The notes: generated by a model not told the origin, from the sequence alone. A DNA stretch of 64,000 nucleotides from Sphingomonas sp. PP-F2F-G114-C0414 (GCF_003688595.1 NZ_RCWT01000011.1:496001-560000), one strand, 5' to 3'; numbered from the stretch's first letter, positions 7,410 through 16,510 are shown. Numbers and translations: made by a program.

Positions 7410-8330
7410 TCAGCGAAGATAATCGAACAATGACAACGCCGACAGCTTCGTAAAGCTCGCCTGCGTCGCCGACAGGATCGTCATCGTCTTTTGCAGCTCG
7501 ATGAACGTGGTCGTGGCATCGGTGTCCTCGAGACCCGAGCGGGTCTCCTCGCGGTCCGCGGCGACATCGGTCAGCCGCGAACTCTCCAGATCGACCCGCG
7601 CCGCGCGTGCGCCGAGCGAGGCCTGGACGGTCGACACCTGATCGGAGGCCGCACTGATATCGGCCAGCGACGTATCGAGCGAACTCGCCTTGAAATCATC
7701 CGATTGCAGCGCGGTCGCGATCGCCGACAGCATCGCCAGCGTGTTGGTGCCCCCGCCGACGCTGCCATCCGCGTTGGTCTTTCCGCCGACGGTGAAGATC
7801 CGTGCGGCGGTTTCGTTGGCCTGCACGCTCTGACCGTCGCCGATCGGGATTCCGGTAACCGGCTTCGACGCCAGCGCGTAGCTGCCATCGGTCGCGACTG
7901 CCGCGGCCCCGTCCGACCCGCCGAACAACGGCTGGCCGCGCGCGTCCTTCGCGTTGGCGATATTCGTCAGCGAGGCGACGATCCCGGCGATCTGCTCGCC
8001 GATCGCCTTGCGGTCCAGCGCACTCAGCGTGCCGTTCTTCGCCTGCGTCACCAGCACAGTCGCGTTCTGCAACTGATCGGACATCGCGCTGAGACTGGTA
8101 TCGCCCTGCTTCAACACCGATTCGGCGGTGCCGAGGTTGGCGGCATAGGCCTTGTCGTTGGCGGTATCGCGCGCGAGCCCGGCCAGCCGCTGATACGCAA
8201 CACTGTCCTGCGACGGCGCGGTGAACCGCTTGCCGGTCGAGATCTGCGCATTCAGTGCATCCGCCTTGCTGGACAGAGACGTCATGGCCGCCGACGACCG
8301 GTCGTAGAAAAGGCTCGTCGGGATCTGCAT
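7410..8330 (-). CDS. flgL: Hook-filament junction protein FlgL
   Basis: A 306-residue secreted axial protein. The N-terminal helical region (MQIPTSLFYDRSSAAMTSLSS style) and the C-terminal helix (TTTFIELQKTMTILSATQASF) are the flagellin-like D0/D1 coiled coils of FlgL. The middle is a variable Gly/Ala/Thr-rich domain. It is exported without a signal peptide and forms the second ring between hook and filament. It is the last gene of the flgB-L run and lies five bases after flgK. Confidence 0.95.
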   Translation of the reverse strand: MQIPTSLFYDRSSAAMTSLSSKADALNAQISTGKRFTAPSQDSVAYQRLAGLARDTANDKAYAANLGTAESVLKQGDTSLSAMSDQLQNATVLVTQAKNGTLSALDRKAIGEQIAGIVASLTNIANAKDARGQPLFGGSDGAAAVATDGSYALASKPVTGIPIGDGQSVQANETAARIFTVGGKTNADGSVGGGTNTLAMLSAIATALQSDDFKASSLDTSLADISAASDQVSTVQASLGARAARVDLESSRLTDVAADREETRSGLEDTDATTTFIELQKTMTILSATQASFTKLSALSLFDYLR

Positions 8331-8335
8331 GGGCG

Positions 8336-9682
8336 TTACCGAATCTCGAGGATGGACTGGAAGGTGTCGCGCGCGGTCTGGATCACCCGGCTCGACGCCT
8401 GATAGGCCTGCTGGAAGCGCAGCAGATCGACCGCCTCGCTATCGAGATCGACCCCCGACGCCGACGCGAGCGCGCTGACCGCGCCGTCGCGGATCGCGCT
8501 CTGCGCATCGGCCACGGTCGTGCGCTGCTGGAGTGCGGCGGCATTGCCGGCGATCAGGTTGACCGTGCGCGTCTCGAACCCGCCGCTCGACCGGATCGTC
8601 TGCAACGCGGCCAGGTTCGACGCGTCGCGCATGCTGCCGTTCGCACCCGCGGCGGCGATCCCGCGCGGGTCGGTCAGTGCCACCGAGATATCGGTCGGCG
8701 TATCGCCGGTCGCGAACATCGCGGTACCGGCCTTGCCGTCGAGATCGCGCCCCTGTGCCTGGACCGCATTGACCTGCGCGGTGAAATCCTTGGCGATCGC
8801 GTTCAGCCCGTCGCGGGCCGCGACAAGCCGCTGCGCTCCGTCGGCAAACCCGGCGAGCGCGCCGCCCGACGGCGACAGCGTCGAGGTGGCGCCGCCTTGC
8901 GTGACCGTGAACTGCACCGCGCCTTCGTCGTTGCGGGCGTACGCTGCCTGGCCACTGTCGGAGCCGACGACGAACGCCGGTCCTGCCGCACCGCCGAGCC
9001 GCACCGTCGCGCGACCAAGACCGTCGAACGACGTGTTCACGTCGGTCAGCGTGCTCATCTGGTCGAGCACCTGGTCGCGCTGGTCGGCAAGCTGCGCCGC
9101 GCTCGACGAACCCGGCTGCGACCGGGCGATACCGTCGTTGATCTTGGCGAGCGCGGTGCCGAGCGAATTGAGCGAATCGACCGCCTGCGAGGTCGTCGCA
9201 TCGAGTTCGGCGGTCGCGGTATCGAGCGCCTTGCCGGTGGTCGCGAAGGCGGCAGCAGCACTGCCTGCCGACTCGAGCATCGCCGCGCGTGCCGGAATCG
9301 AGGTCGGATCGGCCGACAACGTCTGCGCCGCGCCGAAGAAGCTGGTGAGCCGGTCGCCGAGCTTGTTGTCGCCCAGCGACGTCTCGATCCGGCTCATCCA
9401 GGCAATGCTGGTTTCGGTCTTGGCCAGATCGGTGCCGGCGCTGCGCACCGCCTGCGAGCGATAGGCATTGGCGCTGCGACCGATGCCGACGACGACCACT
9501 CCGCTGCCGTTCGACGACGTCCGCGCAGCGATCCCGCCTCCGATCGACGCGACTTCGCCAAGCGTCGTCGTCCGCCGGGTATAGCCCGCGGTGCCGGTGT
9601 TCGCGATGTTCTCCGACACCGTGGACAACGCGGTCTGGTACGCGCGGACGCCCGACGCGCCGATCGAAAGGAGATCGCTCAT
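8336..9682 (-). CDS. flgK: Hook-associated protein FlgK
   Basis: A 448-residue axial protein. The N-terminus MSDLLSIGASGVRAYQTAL continues into the rod/hook signature SENIANTGTAGYTRR. The C-terminal helix ends in QQAYQASSRVIQTARDTFQSI, typical of FlgK. It is shorter than the enterobacterial protein (about 550), the difference being in the variable central domain. The start overlaps the flgJ stop as ATGA. It forms the first hook-filament junction ring with FlgL. Confidence 0.96.
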   Translation of the reverse strand: MSDLLSIGASGVRAYQTALSTVSENIANTGTAGYTRRTTTLGEVASIGGGIAARTSSNGSGVVVVGIGRSANAYRSQAVRSAGTDLAKTETSIAWMSRIETSLGDNKLGDRLTSFFGAAQTLSADPTSIPARAAMLESAGSAAAAFATTGKALDTATAELDATTSQAVDSLNSLGTALAKINDGIARSQPGSSSAAQLADQRDQVLDQMSTLTDVNTSFDGLGRATVRLGGAAGPAFVVGSDSGQAAYARNDEGAVQFTVTQGGATSTLSPSGGALAGFADGAQRLVAARDGLNAIAKDFTAQVNAVQAQGRDLDGKAGTAMFATGDTPTDISVALTDPRGIAAAGANGSMRDASNLAALQTIRSSGGFETRTVNLIAGNAAALQQRTTVADAQSAIRDGAVSALASASGVDLDSEAVDLLRFQQAYQASSRVIQTARDTFQSILEIR

Positions 9683-10014
9683 GGCGGTGAGTCTGTCGCC
9701 GCCGGGTTAATATCCGATTGAGATTTGCTGAGAAAATCGGTCATCGCCTTGCCGATGCCGAGCGGCGTGTGCTCGGCCATCGACTTCGCGATCAGCCCGT
9801 CCTGCATGTCGGTGAAGGTGTCGATCGCCTTCGAATCGAAGATTGGATCGGCCAGTTTCGCCTGCCTCATGCTCTTCAGCATCATGCCGGTGAACACCGC
9901 CTCGAACTTCTGCCCGGCCTTGTCGAGATTGTCCTTCGACTTCAGCCGGCTCGTGTCGGTCGAGATCCCGGTGGTCGCGGTCGTCGCGAGCGTGGGTGTC
10001 GTGATCGCGCTCAC
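9679..10014 (-). CDS. flgJ: Rod-binding protein FlgJ (N-terminal domain only)
   Basis: A 111-residue protein with only the rod-capping domain. The helix KFEAVFTGMMLKSMRQAKLADP followed by a DMQDGLIAKSMAEHTPLGIG block is the FlgJ-N signature (written here in two parts). The C-terminal muramidase domain of enterobacterial FlgJ is absent. A separate lytic transglycosylase at 19516 presumably supplies that activity, as in other alphaproteobacteria with SltF. The start is GTG 10014, overlapping the flgI stop. Confidence 0.93.
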   Translation of the reverse strand: MSAITTPTLATTATTGISTDTSRLKSKDNLDKAGQKFEAVFTGMMLKSMRQAKLADPIFDSKAIDTFTDMQDGLIAKSMAEHTPLGIGKAMTDFLSKSQSDINPAATDSPP

Positions 10015-11102
10015 AGGACGATCAACTCGGCCTTGAGTGCGCCGGCTTCCTTCAGCGCCTCGAGGATCGCGACCAGATCGGCCGGCGATGCGCCGATCGC
10101 GTTGACCGCCTTAACGATGTCGGCGAGCTTGGGGCCGGGTGCGAGCAGGAACATCGGGCGACGCTCCTCCTCGACCGCGACGCGGCTGTTCGGGGTGATC
10201 GCGGTCTGGCCCTGGCTGAACGGGGCGGGCTGACTGACCTGCGGCTTCTCGTCGATCCGCACCGTCATCTTGCCGTGCGTGATCGCCGCCGGGCCGACCC
10301 GAACCGCCGAGTTGATCACGACGGTGCCGGTGCGCGCGTTGACGATCACCTTGGCCGAGGGTTCGGCGGACACGACGTCGAGATTCTCGATCGTCGACAT
10401 CAGCGTGGCCCGGACGTCCGCCCCGATCGGCGCGCGCACCGAAACGGAGACCGCGTCGATCGCTTGCGCGCTGCCGAACCCGAGCTTGGAATTGATCGCG
10501 CCCGCGACATTCTGCGCGGTCGTGAAATCCGCACGCGCGAGGTTGAACGTGAGCATCGGCGCGCTGTCGAACCCGGTCGCGACCGCACGTTCGACCGTCG
10601 CCCCCTCGGGAATACGCCCGGTCGAGGGCACGTTGACGACGATCTTCGACCCGTCCGCACCTTCGGCCCCGAGGCCACCCACGGCGAGGTTACCCTGCGC
10701 CATCGCATAGATCTGGTTATCCGCACCGAGCAGCGGCGTCATGATCAGACTACCGCCGCGGAGCGACTTGGCCTTGCCCATCGACGCCACGGTGATGTCG
10801 AGCCGCTGGCCGGGTTTCGCGAACGGCGGCAGTTCGGCGGTGATCATCACCACCGCCGCGTTCTTCATCCCCGGGTTGGCGGTCGGCGGCAGCTGGAGGC
10901 CGAAGCGCGAAGCAACCGCCTTCAGCGATTGCACGGTGTATTCGAGATTGTCGTCACCGGTGCCGGGGAGCCCCACGACGATGCCGTAGCCGGTCAGCTG
11001 GTTCGATCGGATCCCCTGGAACCCGCCCAGATCCTTGATCCGGTCGGCCGAGGCCGGACCTGCGATCAGGAGCGATGCGAAAAGGGCGAGCAGGAAGCGC
11101 AT
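10011..11102 (-). CDS. flgI: Flagellar P-ring protein FlgI
   Basis: A 363-residue periplasmic protein with a Sec signal peptide (MRFLLALFASLLIAGPASA, cleavage before DRIKDLG). The conserved opening GVRSNQ-type segment, here FQGIRSNQLTGYGIVVGL, and the ending LVAILEALKEAGALKAELIVL are characteristic (the latter near the last 21 residues). It builds the P ring around the rod. I chose ATG 11102 because AAGG lies eight bases upstream; a GTG two codons earlier would crowd that site. FlgA at 18118 is its likely chaperone. Confidence 0.96.
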   Translation of the reverse strand: MRFLLALFASLLIAGPASADRIKDLGGFQGIRSNQLTGYGIVVGLPGTGDDNLEYTVQSLKAVASRFGLQLPPTANPGMKNAAVVMITAELPPFAKPGQRLDITVASMGKAKSLRGGSLIMTPLLGADNQIYAMAQGNLAVGGLGAEGADGSKIVVNVPSTGRIPEGATVERAVATGFDSAPMLTFNLARADFTTAQNVAGAINSKLGFGSAQAIDAVSVSVRAPIGADVRATLMSTIENLDVVSAEPSAKVIVNARTGTVVINSAVRVGPAAITHGKMTVRIDEKPQVSQPAPFSQGQTAITPNSRVAVEEERRPMFLLAPGPKLADIVKAVNAIGASPADLVAILEALKEAGALKAELIVL

Positions 11103-11112
11103 GGTCACGGCC

Positions 11113-11808
11113 TTAGAACGGGCTGACGACGGAGAAGAAGCGGCCGAGCCACCCCTGGCGGCCGGCGCGGGCGACGTCGCCCTTGCCGGTGTACGAGATC
11201 TGCGCGTCGGCGACCCGGGTCGACAGCACGCGGTTGTTGGCGTCGACGTCGGCGGTACGGACCAGACCCTTGATCTTCAGGAACTCGTCGCCGCGGTTGA
11301 GCGTCACGCGCTTCTGGCCCTGCACCAGCATCGTCCCGTTGGGATAAACCTGCGCAACCGTCACGCTGACTTCGCCCGACAGCGAGTTCGTCTGGTCGGC
11401 GGCGCCGGTGCCGTTGAAATTGCGCCCACCGCTAATCGCCGCATCGGTCTTGTTGAACAGGTTGAGCGCGCCGGTGGTCGGCGGCGTGATGCTCGCGCCG
11501 CCATTGCTGTCGAGCTTCGAGCCCGACGTCTTCGACGCGGCGGTCCGCTCGACGAGCACGATCGTTAGCGGATCGCCGACTTTCCGCGCGCGCCAGCCTT
11601 CGTAGAGCGCTGCGTAACCATCCTGCGCTTGGAAGATCGAGCCCGTCGCGACGACCGGCACCGGCACGACCGGAAGAGGCCGCGCGACCGAGAAATCCTC
11701 GGGCGGCAGCTTCTTGCCGAAGATGCCGGCATCGGCTGCGGACGACGCGAACCCGGCGAGCGCGATCGCGGTCATCAGCACGACGGAATGGGAAGCGGTG
11801 CGGGTCAT
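11113..11808 (-). CDS. flgH: Flagellar L-ring protein FlgH, no lipobox
   Basis: A 231-residue protein with the FlgH core: the segment YAALYEGWRARKVGDPLTIVL, then beta-rich SGEVSVTVAQVYPNGTMLVQG, and the ending GWLGRFFSVVSPF. The N-terminus is a plain signal peptide (MTAIALAGFASSAADA). In most bacteria FlgH is a lipoprotein with a conserved cysteine. Here no cysteine occurs in the leader, so lipidation at that position is not possible. It lies between flgG and flgI with 2- and 10-base gaps. Confidence 0.95.
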   Translation of the reverse strand: MTRTASHSVVLMTAIALAGFASSAADAGIFGKKLPPEDFSVARPLPVVPVPVVATGSIFQAQDGYAALYEGWRARKVGDPLTIVLVERTAASKTSGSKLDSNGGASITPPTTGALNLFNKTDAAISGGRNFNGTGAADQTNSLSGEVSVTVAQVYPNGTMLVQGQKRVTLNRGDEFLKIKGLVRTADVDANNRVLSTRVADAQISYTGKGDVARAGRQGWLGRFFSVVSPF

Positions 11809-11810
11809 GA

Positions 11811-12599
11811 TCAGATGTTCTGGTTGACGTATTTGAGCATGTCGTCGGTCGCCGAGATCATCTTCGAATTCACCTCGTACGCACGCTGCGTCTCGATCAT
11901 GTCGACGAGTTCCTCGACGACGTTGACGTTCGACGCTTCGAGCATGCCCTGCTTGATGTTGCCGCGACCGTCCTGGCCCGCGACGCCGACATTGGCCGCG
12001 CCGCTCGCCGCGGTCTCGACGAGGTAATTGTCGCCGGTCGCCTGGAGCCCTGCGCCGTTCGGAAAGTTCGCCACCTGGATCTGGCCGAGCTGGGTCGCTT
12101 CGGTCTGGCCGGGGACGGTCGCCGACACGGTGCCGTCCGACCCGATCGTGATCGCGGTCGTGCCCTGCGGCACGGTGATACCGGGTTGCACCTGATAGCC
12201 TTCGCTGGTGACCAGCAGACCTTCTGCCGAGCGCGAGAAATTGCCCGAGCGCGTATAGCCGAGCGTCCCGCCGGGCATCTGCACCTGGAAATAGCCGTCG
12301 CCGTCGAGCGCGAGATCGAGGCTGTTGCCGGTCGTCTGCATCGCGCCCTGCGTATCGACGCGCGCGGTGCCCTGGATCTTGACGCCGGTGCCGAGATTGA
12401 GCCCGGTCGCGTATTTGGTCTCGGACGTGCTCTGCGCGCCCGGTGTCGTCACGACTTGGTAGGCGAGCGTCTCGAACGCGGCGCGGTCCTTCTTGAAGCC
12501 CGTCGTGTTCACGTTGGCGAGATTGTTCGAGATGACGCGCATGCGCATATCCTGGGCGTCGAGCCCGGTACGCGCGATATGCATGGCTGCGGATGACAT
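11811..12599 (-). CDS. flgG: Distal rod protein FlgG
   Basis: A 262-residue axial protein. The N-terminal rod signature RVISNNLANVNTTGFKKDRA and the C-terminal SNVNVVEELVDMIETQRAYE are diagnostic, and the length matches FlgG exactly. It forms the distal rod that passes through the P and L rings. The gene sits between flgF (13-base gap) and flgH (2-base gap). Confidence 0.97.
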   Translation of the reverse strand: MSSAAMHIARTGLDAQDMRMRVISNNLANVNTTGFKKDRAAFETLAYQVVTTPGAQSTSETKYATGLNLGTGVKIQGTARVDTQGAMQTTGNSLDLALDGDGYFQVQMPGGTLGYTRSGNFSRSAEGLLVTSEGYQVQPGITVPQGTTAITIGSDGTVSATVPGQTEATQLGQIQVANFPNGAGLQATGDNYLVETAASGAANVGVAGQDGRGNIKQGMLEASNVNVVEELVDMIETQRAYEVNSKMISATDDMLKYVNQNI

Positions 12600-12612
12600 T
12601 CGTCGGTTCCTT

Positions 12613-13365
12613 CTAGCTCGGCAGGCGCATCACGGATGCGCCGCTTTCATCCATGTCCTTGGCGGACTTCAACATATTGGCCTGGACTTCGTAACTGCGC
12701 TGGTTCTCGATCATGTCGACCAGCGCCTGCGTCATGTTGACGTTCGATCCCTCGATGGCCCCGCCCTGCACCTTCGCATCGAGATCCTCGGGCAGCGTCC
12801 CCCCGCCCTTGACGCGCAGCAGGTTGTCGAGGCCCTTGACCGTCTCCGACCCCTTGGTGTCGGCGAGCTTGAGCTTGTCGATGACCTGCGGGTTCTTCGC
12901 GTCGCCACCCTGCGGCACGATCGAAATCGTCCCGTCGCCGGCGATCGACAGCGACTGGTAGGGCGGCAGCGTGATCGGCCCCCCCGAGCCGATCACCGGA
13001 TGCCCGTCGCCGGTCTGCAGCACGCCCGATGGCGCGACCTCCAGGTCCCCCCGCCGCGTGTATGCCTCCGAGCCGTCCGATGCCTGCACCGCCAGCCACG
13101 CGGTGGTGCCGGTGATCGCGACATCGAGCGGCCGCCCGGTCTGCTGGATGGCGCCCGGCGACCGGTCCGCGTCGGTGACCTCCTCGGAGGTCGGCGCGCG
13201 TGCCTCCAGCGTGGTGCCGTCGCCCTTCAGGTTCATCCGGTCGAACACCACGCGATCGGCGCGGAATCCGGTCGTCGACGCGTTCGCCATGTTGTTGGCG
13301 ATCGCCGCCTGCGCCGCCATGTGCGCACGCAGGCCCGACGCCGCGGTGTAGACCAGCTTGTCCAT
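12613..13365 (-). CDS. flgF: Proximal rod protein FlgF
   Basis: A 250-residue rod protein. The N-terminus contains AIANNMANASTTGFRADRVV and the C-terminus GSNVNMTQALVDMIENQRSY. This is the rod/hook family pattern, with the length and operon position of FlgF. It is exported through the flagellar type III apparatus without a signal peptide. It lies between flgE and flgG. Confidence 0.95.
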   Translation of the reverse strand: MDKLVYTAASGLRAHMAAQAAIANNMANASTTGFRADRVVFDRMNLKGDGTTLEARAPTSEEVTDADRSPGAIQQTGRPLDVAITGTTAWLAVQASDGSEAYTRRGDLEVAPSGVLQTGDGHPVIGSGGPITLPPYQSLSIAGDGTISIVPQGGDAKNPQVIDKLKLADTKGSETVKGLDNLLRVKGGGTLPEDLDAKVQGGAIEGSNVNMTQALVDMIENQRSYEVQANMLKSAKDMDESGASVMRLPS

Positions 13366-13391
13366 TCAGGGTCCCCTGCGCGCTTTTTCGG

Positions 13392-14672
13392 TCAGCTGCG
13401 GATGTTGAAGATGGTCTGCGAAATCTGGCTGGCGGTATCCAGCGCCTTCGAATTCGCCTGGAAATTGCGCTGTGCCGCGATCAAATTGACCAGCTCCTCG
13501 GTGATGTCGACGTTCGATCGTTCGATCGTCCCCGACATCAGGTTGCCGAGGCCACGCTGACCAGCCGTGCCGGCGATCGGGCTGCCCGAGACGCCGGTCG
13601 ATGCCCAGCCGCTGTCACCGAGCTGGCGCAGACCCGACGGGTTCGAGAAGTTGACGAGTGCCACCTGGCCCAGAGCCTTGACGTCGCCGTTCGAGAAGCT
13701 CGCCTTGACGATCCCGGCATCGTCGACGGTCACGCCCTGCAACTGGCCGACCGCAAGGCCGTCCTGCGTCTGCGTGGCAACCTTGAACGACGCCGCGCTC
13801 TGCGTGCTCGCGGTCAGGTCGAGGCTGATCGCCTGCGCCGACCCGCTGGCCGGGGTGAACGCGTCGAACGTGGTCTTGGCCGCCGGAGCTATCAGCTGCC
13901 CGGTGCTGCCGAACTGCAATTTCACGCTGTCGCTGCCGCCTGCCGTCATCGGCTTGTCGCCGACGAAGCTGTAGACCGACCAGGTCGACGACAGGTCGGC
14001 GGTGCCGCCCTGGGGCGTTGCGATCGGCGCCGTATCGCGGACGTAATAGCTCGTCATCGCCATCGGATTGCCCTGCGAGTCATAGACCGAGGTGGTCGTC
14101 GCCTGGTTGTACGACGACACGTCGAGGCGGTTGAACGTCGCGTTCGCCGGCTGCGCGGTGTTGGCGTTCAGGTTGACACCCAGCTTGACGTCCTGCGTCG
14201 CCTTCAGCGCGCCGCTGGTCGCGGGCAGCGTCAGGTTCTGCAGCGTGTTCATGCTCGCCTGGATGACGTTGCCCGAACCGTCGACCGGATAGACCTGGAG
14301 GAAGTTGCCGTTCGCGTCGGTGACGTTGTTGTTGGCGTCGACCAGGAACGAGCCGTTGCGCGTGTAGTTGACCGTCGCCGAGCTCGGATCGGGCTTGACC
14401 GCGAAGAAACCGTCGCCCGACACGGCGAGGTCGAGCGCGCTCGCCGACTGGAGCAGATTGCCCTGCCCGAACTGCTGGCGGTTGCCCTTGACCATGACGC
14501 CCGAGCCAACCTGCTGCGACGGCGCGACCGACACGCTCGAGGCGATCACGTCGGCAAAATCGGTGCGGCTCTTCTTGAAGCCGTTGGTCGAGACGTTCGC
14601 CAGATTGTGCGAGATCGTCGCCATTTCGGCCTGCGAAGCCTGGAGACCGGAAAGCGAGGTATAGAAAGACAT
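13392..14672 (-). CDS. flgE: Flagellar hook protein FlgE
   Basis: A 426-residue hook subunit. MSFYTSLSGLQASQAEMATI begins the protein, followed by SHNLANVSTNGFKKSRTDF. The C-terminus RSNVDITEELVNLIAAQRNF is the conserved coiled-coil closing segment. The central D1/D2 region is Thr/Ala/Gly-rich. A ribosome site AAGGAG lies nine bases before the ATG. FlgD, encoded just upstream, caps its assembly; FliK at 42173 measures its length. Confidence 0.97.
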   Translation of the reverse strand: MSFYTSLSGLQASQAEMATISHNLANVSTNGFKKSRTDFADVIASSVSVAPSQQVGSGVMVKGNRQQFGQGNLLQSASALDLAVSGDGFFAVKPDPSSATVNYTRNGSFLVDANNNVTDANGNFLQVYPVDGSGNVIQASMNTLQNLTLPATSGALKATQDVKLGVNLNANTAQPANATFNRLDVSSYNQATTTSVYDSQGNPMAMTSYYVRDTAPIATPQGGTADLSSTWSVYSFVGDKPMTAGGSDSVKLQFGSTGQLIAPAAKTTFDAFTPASGSAQAISLDLTASTQSAASFKVATQTQDGLAVGQLQGVTVDDAGIVKASFSNGDVKALGQVALVNFSNPSGLRQLGDSGWASTGVSGSPIAGTAGQRGLGNLMSGTIERSNVDITEELVNLIAAQRNFQANSKALDTASQISQTIFNIRS

Positions 14673-14703
14673 GCGGTGAACTCCTTGAAATTAGGGGGTG
14701 CGA

Positions 14704-15387
14704 TCAGCCGATCTGGCGGATGGCGCTGGCCGGCACTTCGCCGATGCCGGGGAGAGTAAGGACGGCGGAACCGGTGGTGGTCGAGACCGACTGGACCGGC
14801 GCCCAGACCAGATTGGTCGCGCCGACCGCGGCGCCGCCGCTCTGTGCCGCGACGCTGATCGTGAAGGGGCCATTGCCGGCATCGACCCCGGCGGCGTTCT
14901 TGCCGTCCCAGTCGTAGCCGATCGTGCCCTTGGCCTGCGGCCCGAGCGCCATCGTCTTGAGCGCGGCGCCGCTCGCGTCGCTGATCGTCACGTTGACGCC
15001 CGACGCCGCGGCGGCCAGCTCGACCGATCCGGCGATCCCGCCGCCGGTCCGGCCGTACGCGGTCGTGCCGGCGGTCAGCACGGTCTTGCCGACATAGCCC
15101 ATCGCTTCGCTGGTGCTGGTGACGCCGAGCTTGTCGGCGATCGCCTTCATCGTCGAATTCATCTCGGATATGCCCGAGGTGGTCGAGATCTGCGCCATCT
15201 GCGCGACCATCTGGGTGTTGTCGACCGGGTTGAACGGGTCCTGGTTCTGCATCTGCGCGGTCATCAGCTTCAGGAAATCGGACTGGCCGAGGTTCGACGA
15301 GCCCGATGGGGTCGCCGTCTTGGCCGCCGCCGTCGAGGTGCGCGCGATACCGAGACTGTTCAGCGTGGAATCGAAAGATGTCGCCAT
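14704..15387 (-). CDS. flgD: Hook-capping protein FlgD
   Basis: A 227-residue scaffolding protein. The N-terminal block QSDFLKLMTAQMQNQDPFNP followed by VDNTQMVAQMAQISTTSGI is diagnostic of FlgD. A FlgD-Tudor/Ig-like segment with the typical GYDWDGKNAAGVDAGNGPFT lies near residue 160. It caps the growing hook. It starts two bases after flgC. Confidence 0.96.
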   Translation of the reverse strand: MATSFDSTLNSLGIARTSTAAAKTATPSGSSNLGQSDFLKLMTAQMQNQDPFNPVDNTQMVAQMAQISTTSGISEMNSTMKAIADKLGVTSTSEAMGYVGKTVLTAGTTAYGRTGGGIAGSVELAAAASGVNVTISDASGAALKTMALGPQAKGTIGYDWDGKNAAGVDAGNGPFTISVAAQSGGAAVGATNLVWAPVQSVSTTTGSAVLTLPGIGEVPASAIRQIG

Positions 15388-15389
15388 GA

Positions 15390-15800
15390 TCAGCGGCCTA
15401 GCTTGAGGGTATCGATGATGAGCGACTTGGCCGTGTTCATCACTTCGACGTTGTTCTGGTAGCTCCGCGCGGTCTCCATCATGTCGACCATCTCGCGGGT
15501 TTCATCGACCGACGCCTCGAAGATGTTGCCATCCTTGTCCGCCATCGGATTGTCGGGATCGTAGCGCTTGGTCGGCGCTTCGCCGGCGCTGACGACGCGC
15601 TCGACGTCGACCGTCGACATGCCGCTCGCCGCGTCGAAGCTGGTGCGGAACACCGGCCGCATCGACTTGTACGCGGTCTCGGCCGATCCGGTCGTGCCGC
15701 CGGCGTTGGCGAGGTTGGACGCGGTCGTGTTCATCCGGACAAGCTGCGCGGACATCGCGCGGCCGGCCACCTGGAAGATCGTCATGGGCTGGTTGGACAC
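15390..15800 (-). CDS. flgC: Proximal rod protein FlgC
   Basis: A 136-residue rod subunit. The N-terminal signature RMNTTASNLANAGGTTGSAE and the C-terminal TREMVDMMETARSYQNNVEV are those of FlgC, and the length is normal. It begins three bases after flgB and precedes flgD by two bases. Confidence 0.96.
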   Translation of the reverse strand: MSNQPMTIFQVAGRAMSAQLVRMNTTASNLANAGGTTGSAETAYKSMRPVFRTSFDAASGMSTVDVERVVSAGEAPTKRYDPDNPMADKDGNIFEASVDETREMVDMMETARSYQNNVEVMNTAKSLIIDTLKLGR

Positions 15801-15803
15801 GTC

Positions 15804-16142
15804 TTATTCCCCCTTCAGCGCGCGGGTGATCGTGCTGATCCGCCCGTTCAGGAACGACAGCGTCGTCTGATACTGGACGGCGTTCTCGGCGAACGCGGTC
15901 TGCTCGTGGCTCAGCTCGACGGTGTTGCCATCGAGCGAGGTCTGCGTCGCGACGCGGTATTTGGTCGCGGCACTCGTGCCGCCATCGTTCTCGACCGACG
16001 CGAGCGCCGCGTTGAAATCGATGTCGCGCGCCTTGAAGCCCGGCGTCGACGCGTTGGCGATGTTCGACGCCAGCACGCCCATGCGCTGCGAGCGCACCTC
16101 GAGTGCCGCCCCATGAACTCCGAAAAGCGTGTCGCCTGACAC
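15804..16142 (-). CDS. flgB: Proximal rod protein FlgB
   Basis: A 112-residue rod subunit, first gene of the flgB-L operon. SQRMGVLASNIANASTPGFK is the rod signature, and the C-terminus reads QYQTTLSFLNGRISTITRAL. I chose GTG 16142: GGGAG lies eight bases upstream, the protein then begins (M)SGDTLFGVHG like other alphaproteobacterial FlgB, and the sigma-54 promoter at 16183-16198 would initiate near 16172. That start of transcription excludes the longer in-frame starts at 16181 and 16256. Confidence 0.93.
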   Translation of the reverse strand: MSGDTLFGVHGAALEVRSQRMGVLASNIANASTPGFKARDIDFNAALASVENDGGTSAATKYRVATQTSLDGNTVELSHEQTAFAENAVQYQTTLSFLNGRISTITRALKGE

Positions 16143-16182
16143 AGGCCTGTCTCCCGGCGCAACCGTTGCGCAACCGGACATA

Positions 16183-16198
16183 AGCAATGCCCGTGCCA
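16183..16198 (-). promoter_or_regulatory. Sigma-54 promoter of the flgB-L operon
   Basis: Read leftward the sequence is TGGCACGGGCATTGCT, a full match to the -24/-12 consensus TGGCACG-N4-TTGCW. Predicted initiation is near 16172, thirty bases before the flgB GTG. The local sigma-54 activator at 35260 is the likely regulator. Confidence 0.9.
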
Positions 16199-16386
16199 GT
16201 TTTCGCGATGTGGGTGGAGGATGTGGCTTTGCCGGTCGACGGCAGGCGGGCGGCAAGCAAGCAGCAGGGCGAACGGCAACGGCTTGCCGGTGCGGCAGTG
16301 ATTGGCGGCAACGCGGTTGCCGGTTCGCAGCTCACCCAGTTTGTGAAGGGGTTAGAGAATGTTCGGCGGGCACGGCAGCCAAGCAG

Positions 16387-16424
16387 CCCACCCACCCCCA
16401 GCCCCTCCCTTCACGAGGGAGGGG
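16387..16424. repeat. REP-like palindrome, family A (copy 1)
   Basis: The hairpin CCCCTCCCT-TCACG-AGGGAGGGG (16402-16424) is preceded by a CCCACCCACCCCCAG tail. The same hairpin and tail recur inverted at 16727-16766 and twice at 52757-52862. Confidence 0.85.
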
Positions 16425-16460
16425 AGAAGGCTTCGGCGAATATCCCGCTACACCCAATGT

Positions 16461-16510
16461 TTCCCCGCGAAGGCGGGGACCCAGACTGGACTCCCGCCTT
16501 CGCGGGAGAA
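16461..16510. repeat. REP-like paired palindrome, family C
   Basis: Two small hairpins (CCCCGC-GAAG-GCGGGG and CTCCCGC-CTTC-GCGGGAG) face each other, making a 50-base imperfect inverted repeat with a CCAG/CTGG centre. Related half-units appear at 16573-16676 and at 46212-46229. Confidence 0.8.

Noticed and set aside
16143..16256. Longer flgB starting at 16181 or 16256
   Set aside because: These starts are upstream of the predicted transcription start, and the encoded residues do not resemble FlgB.
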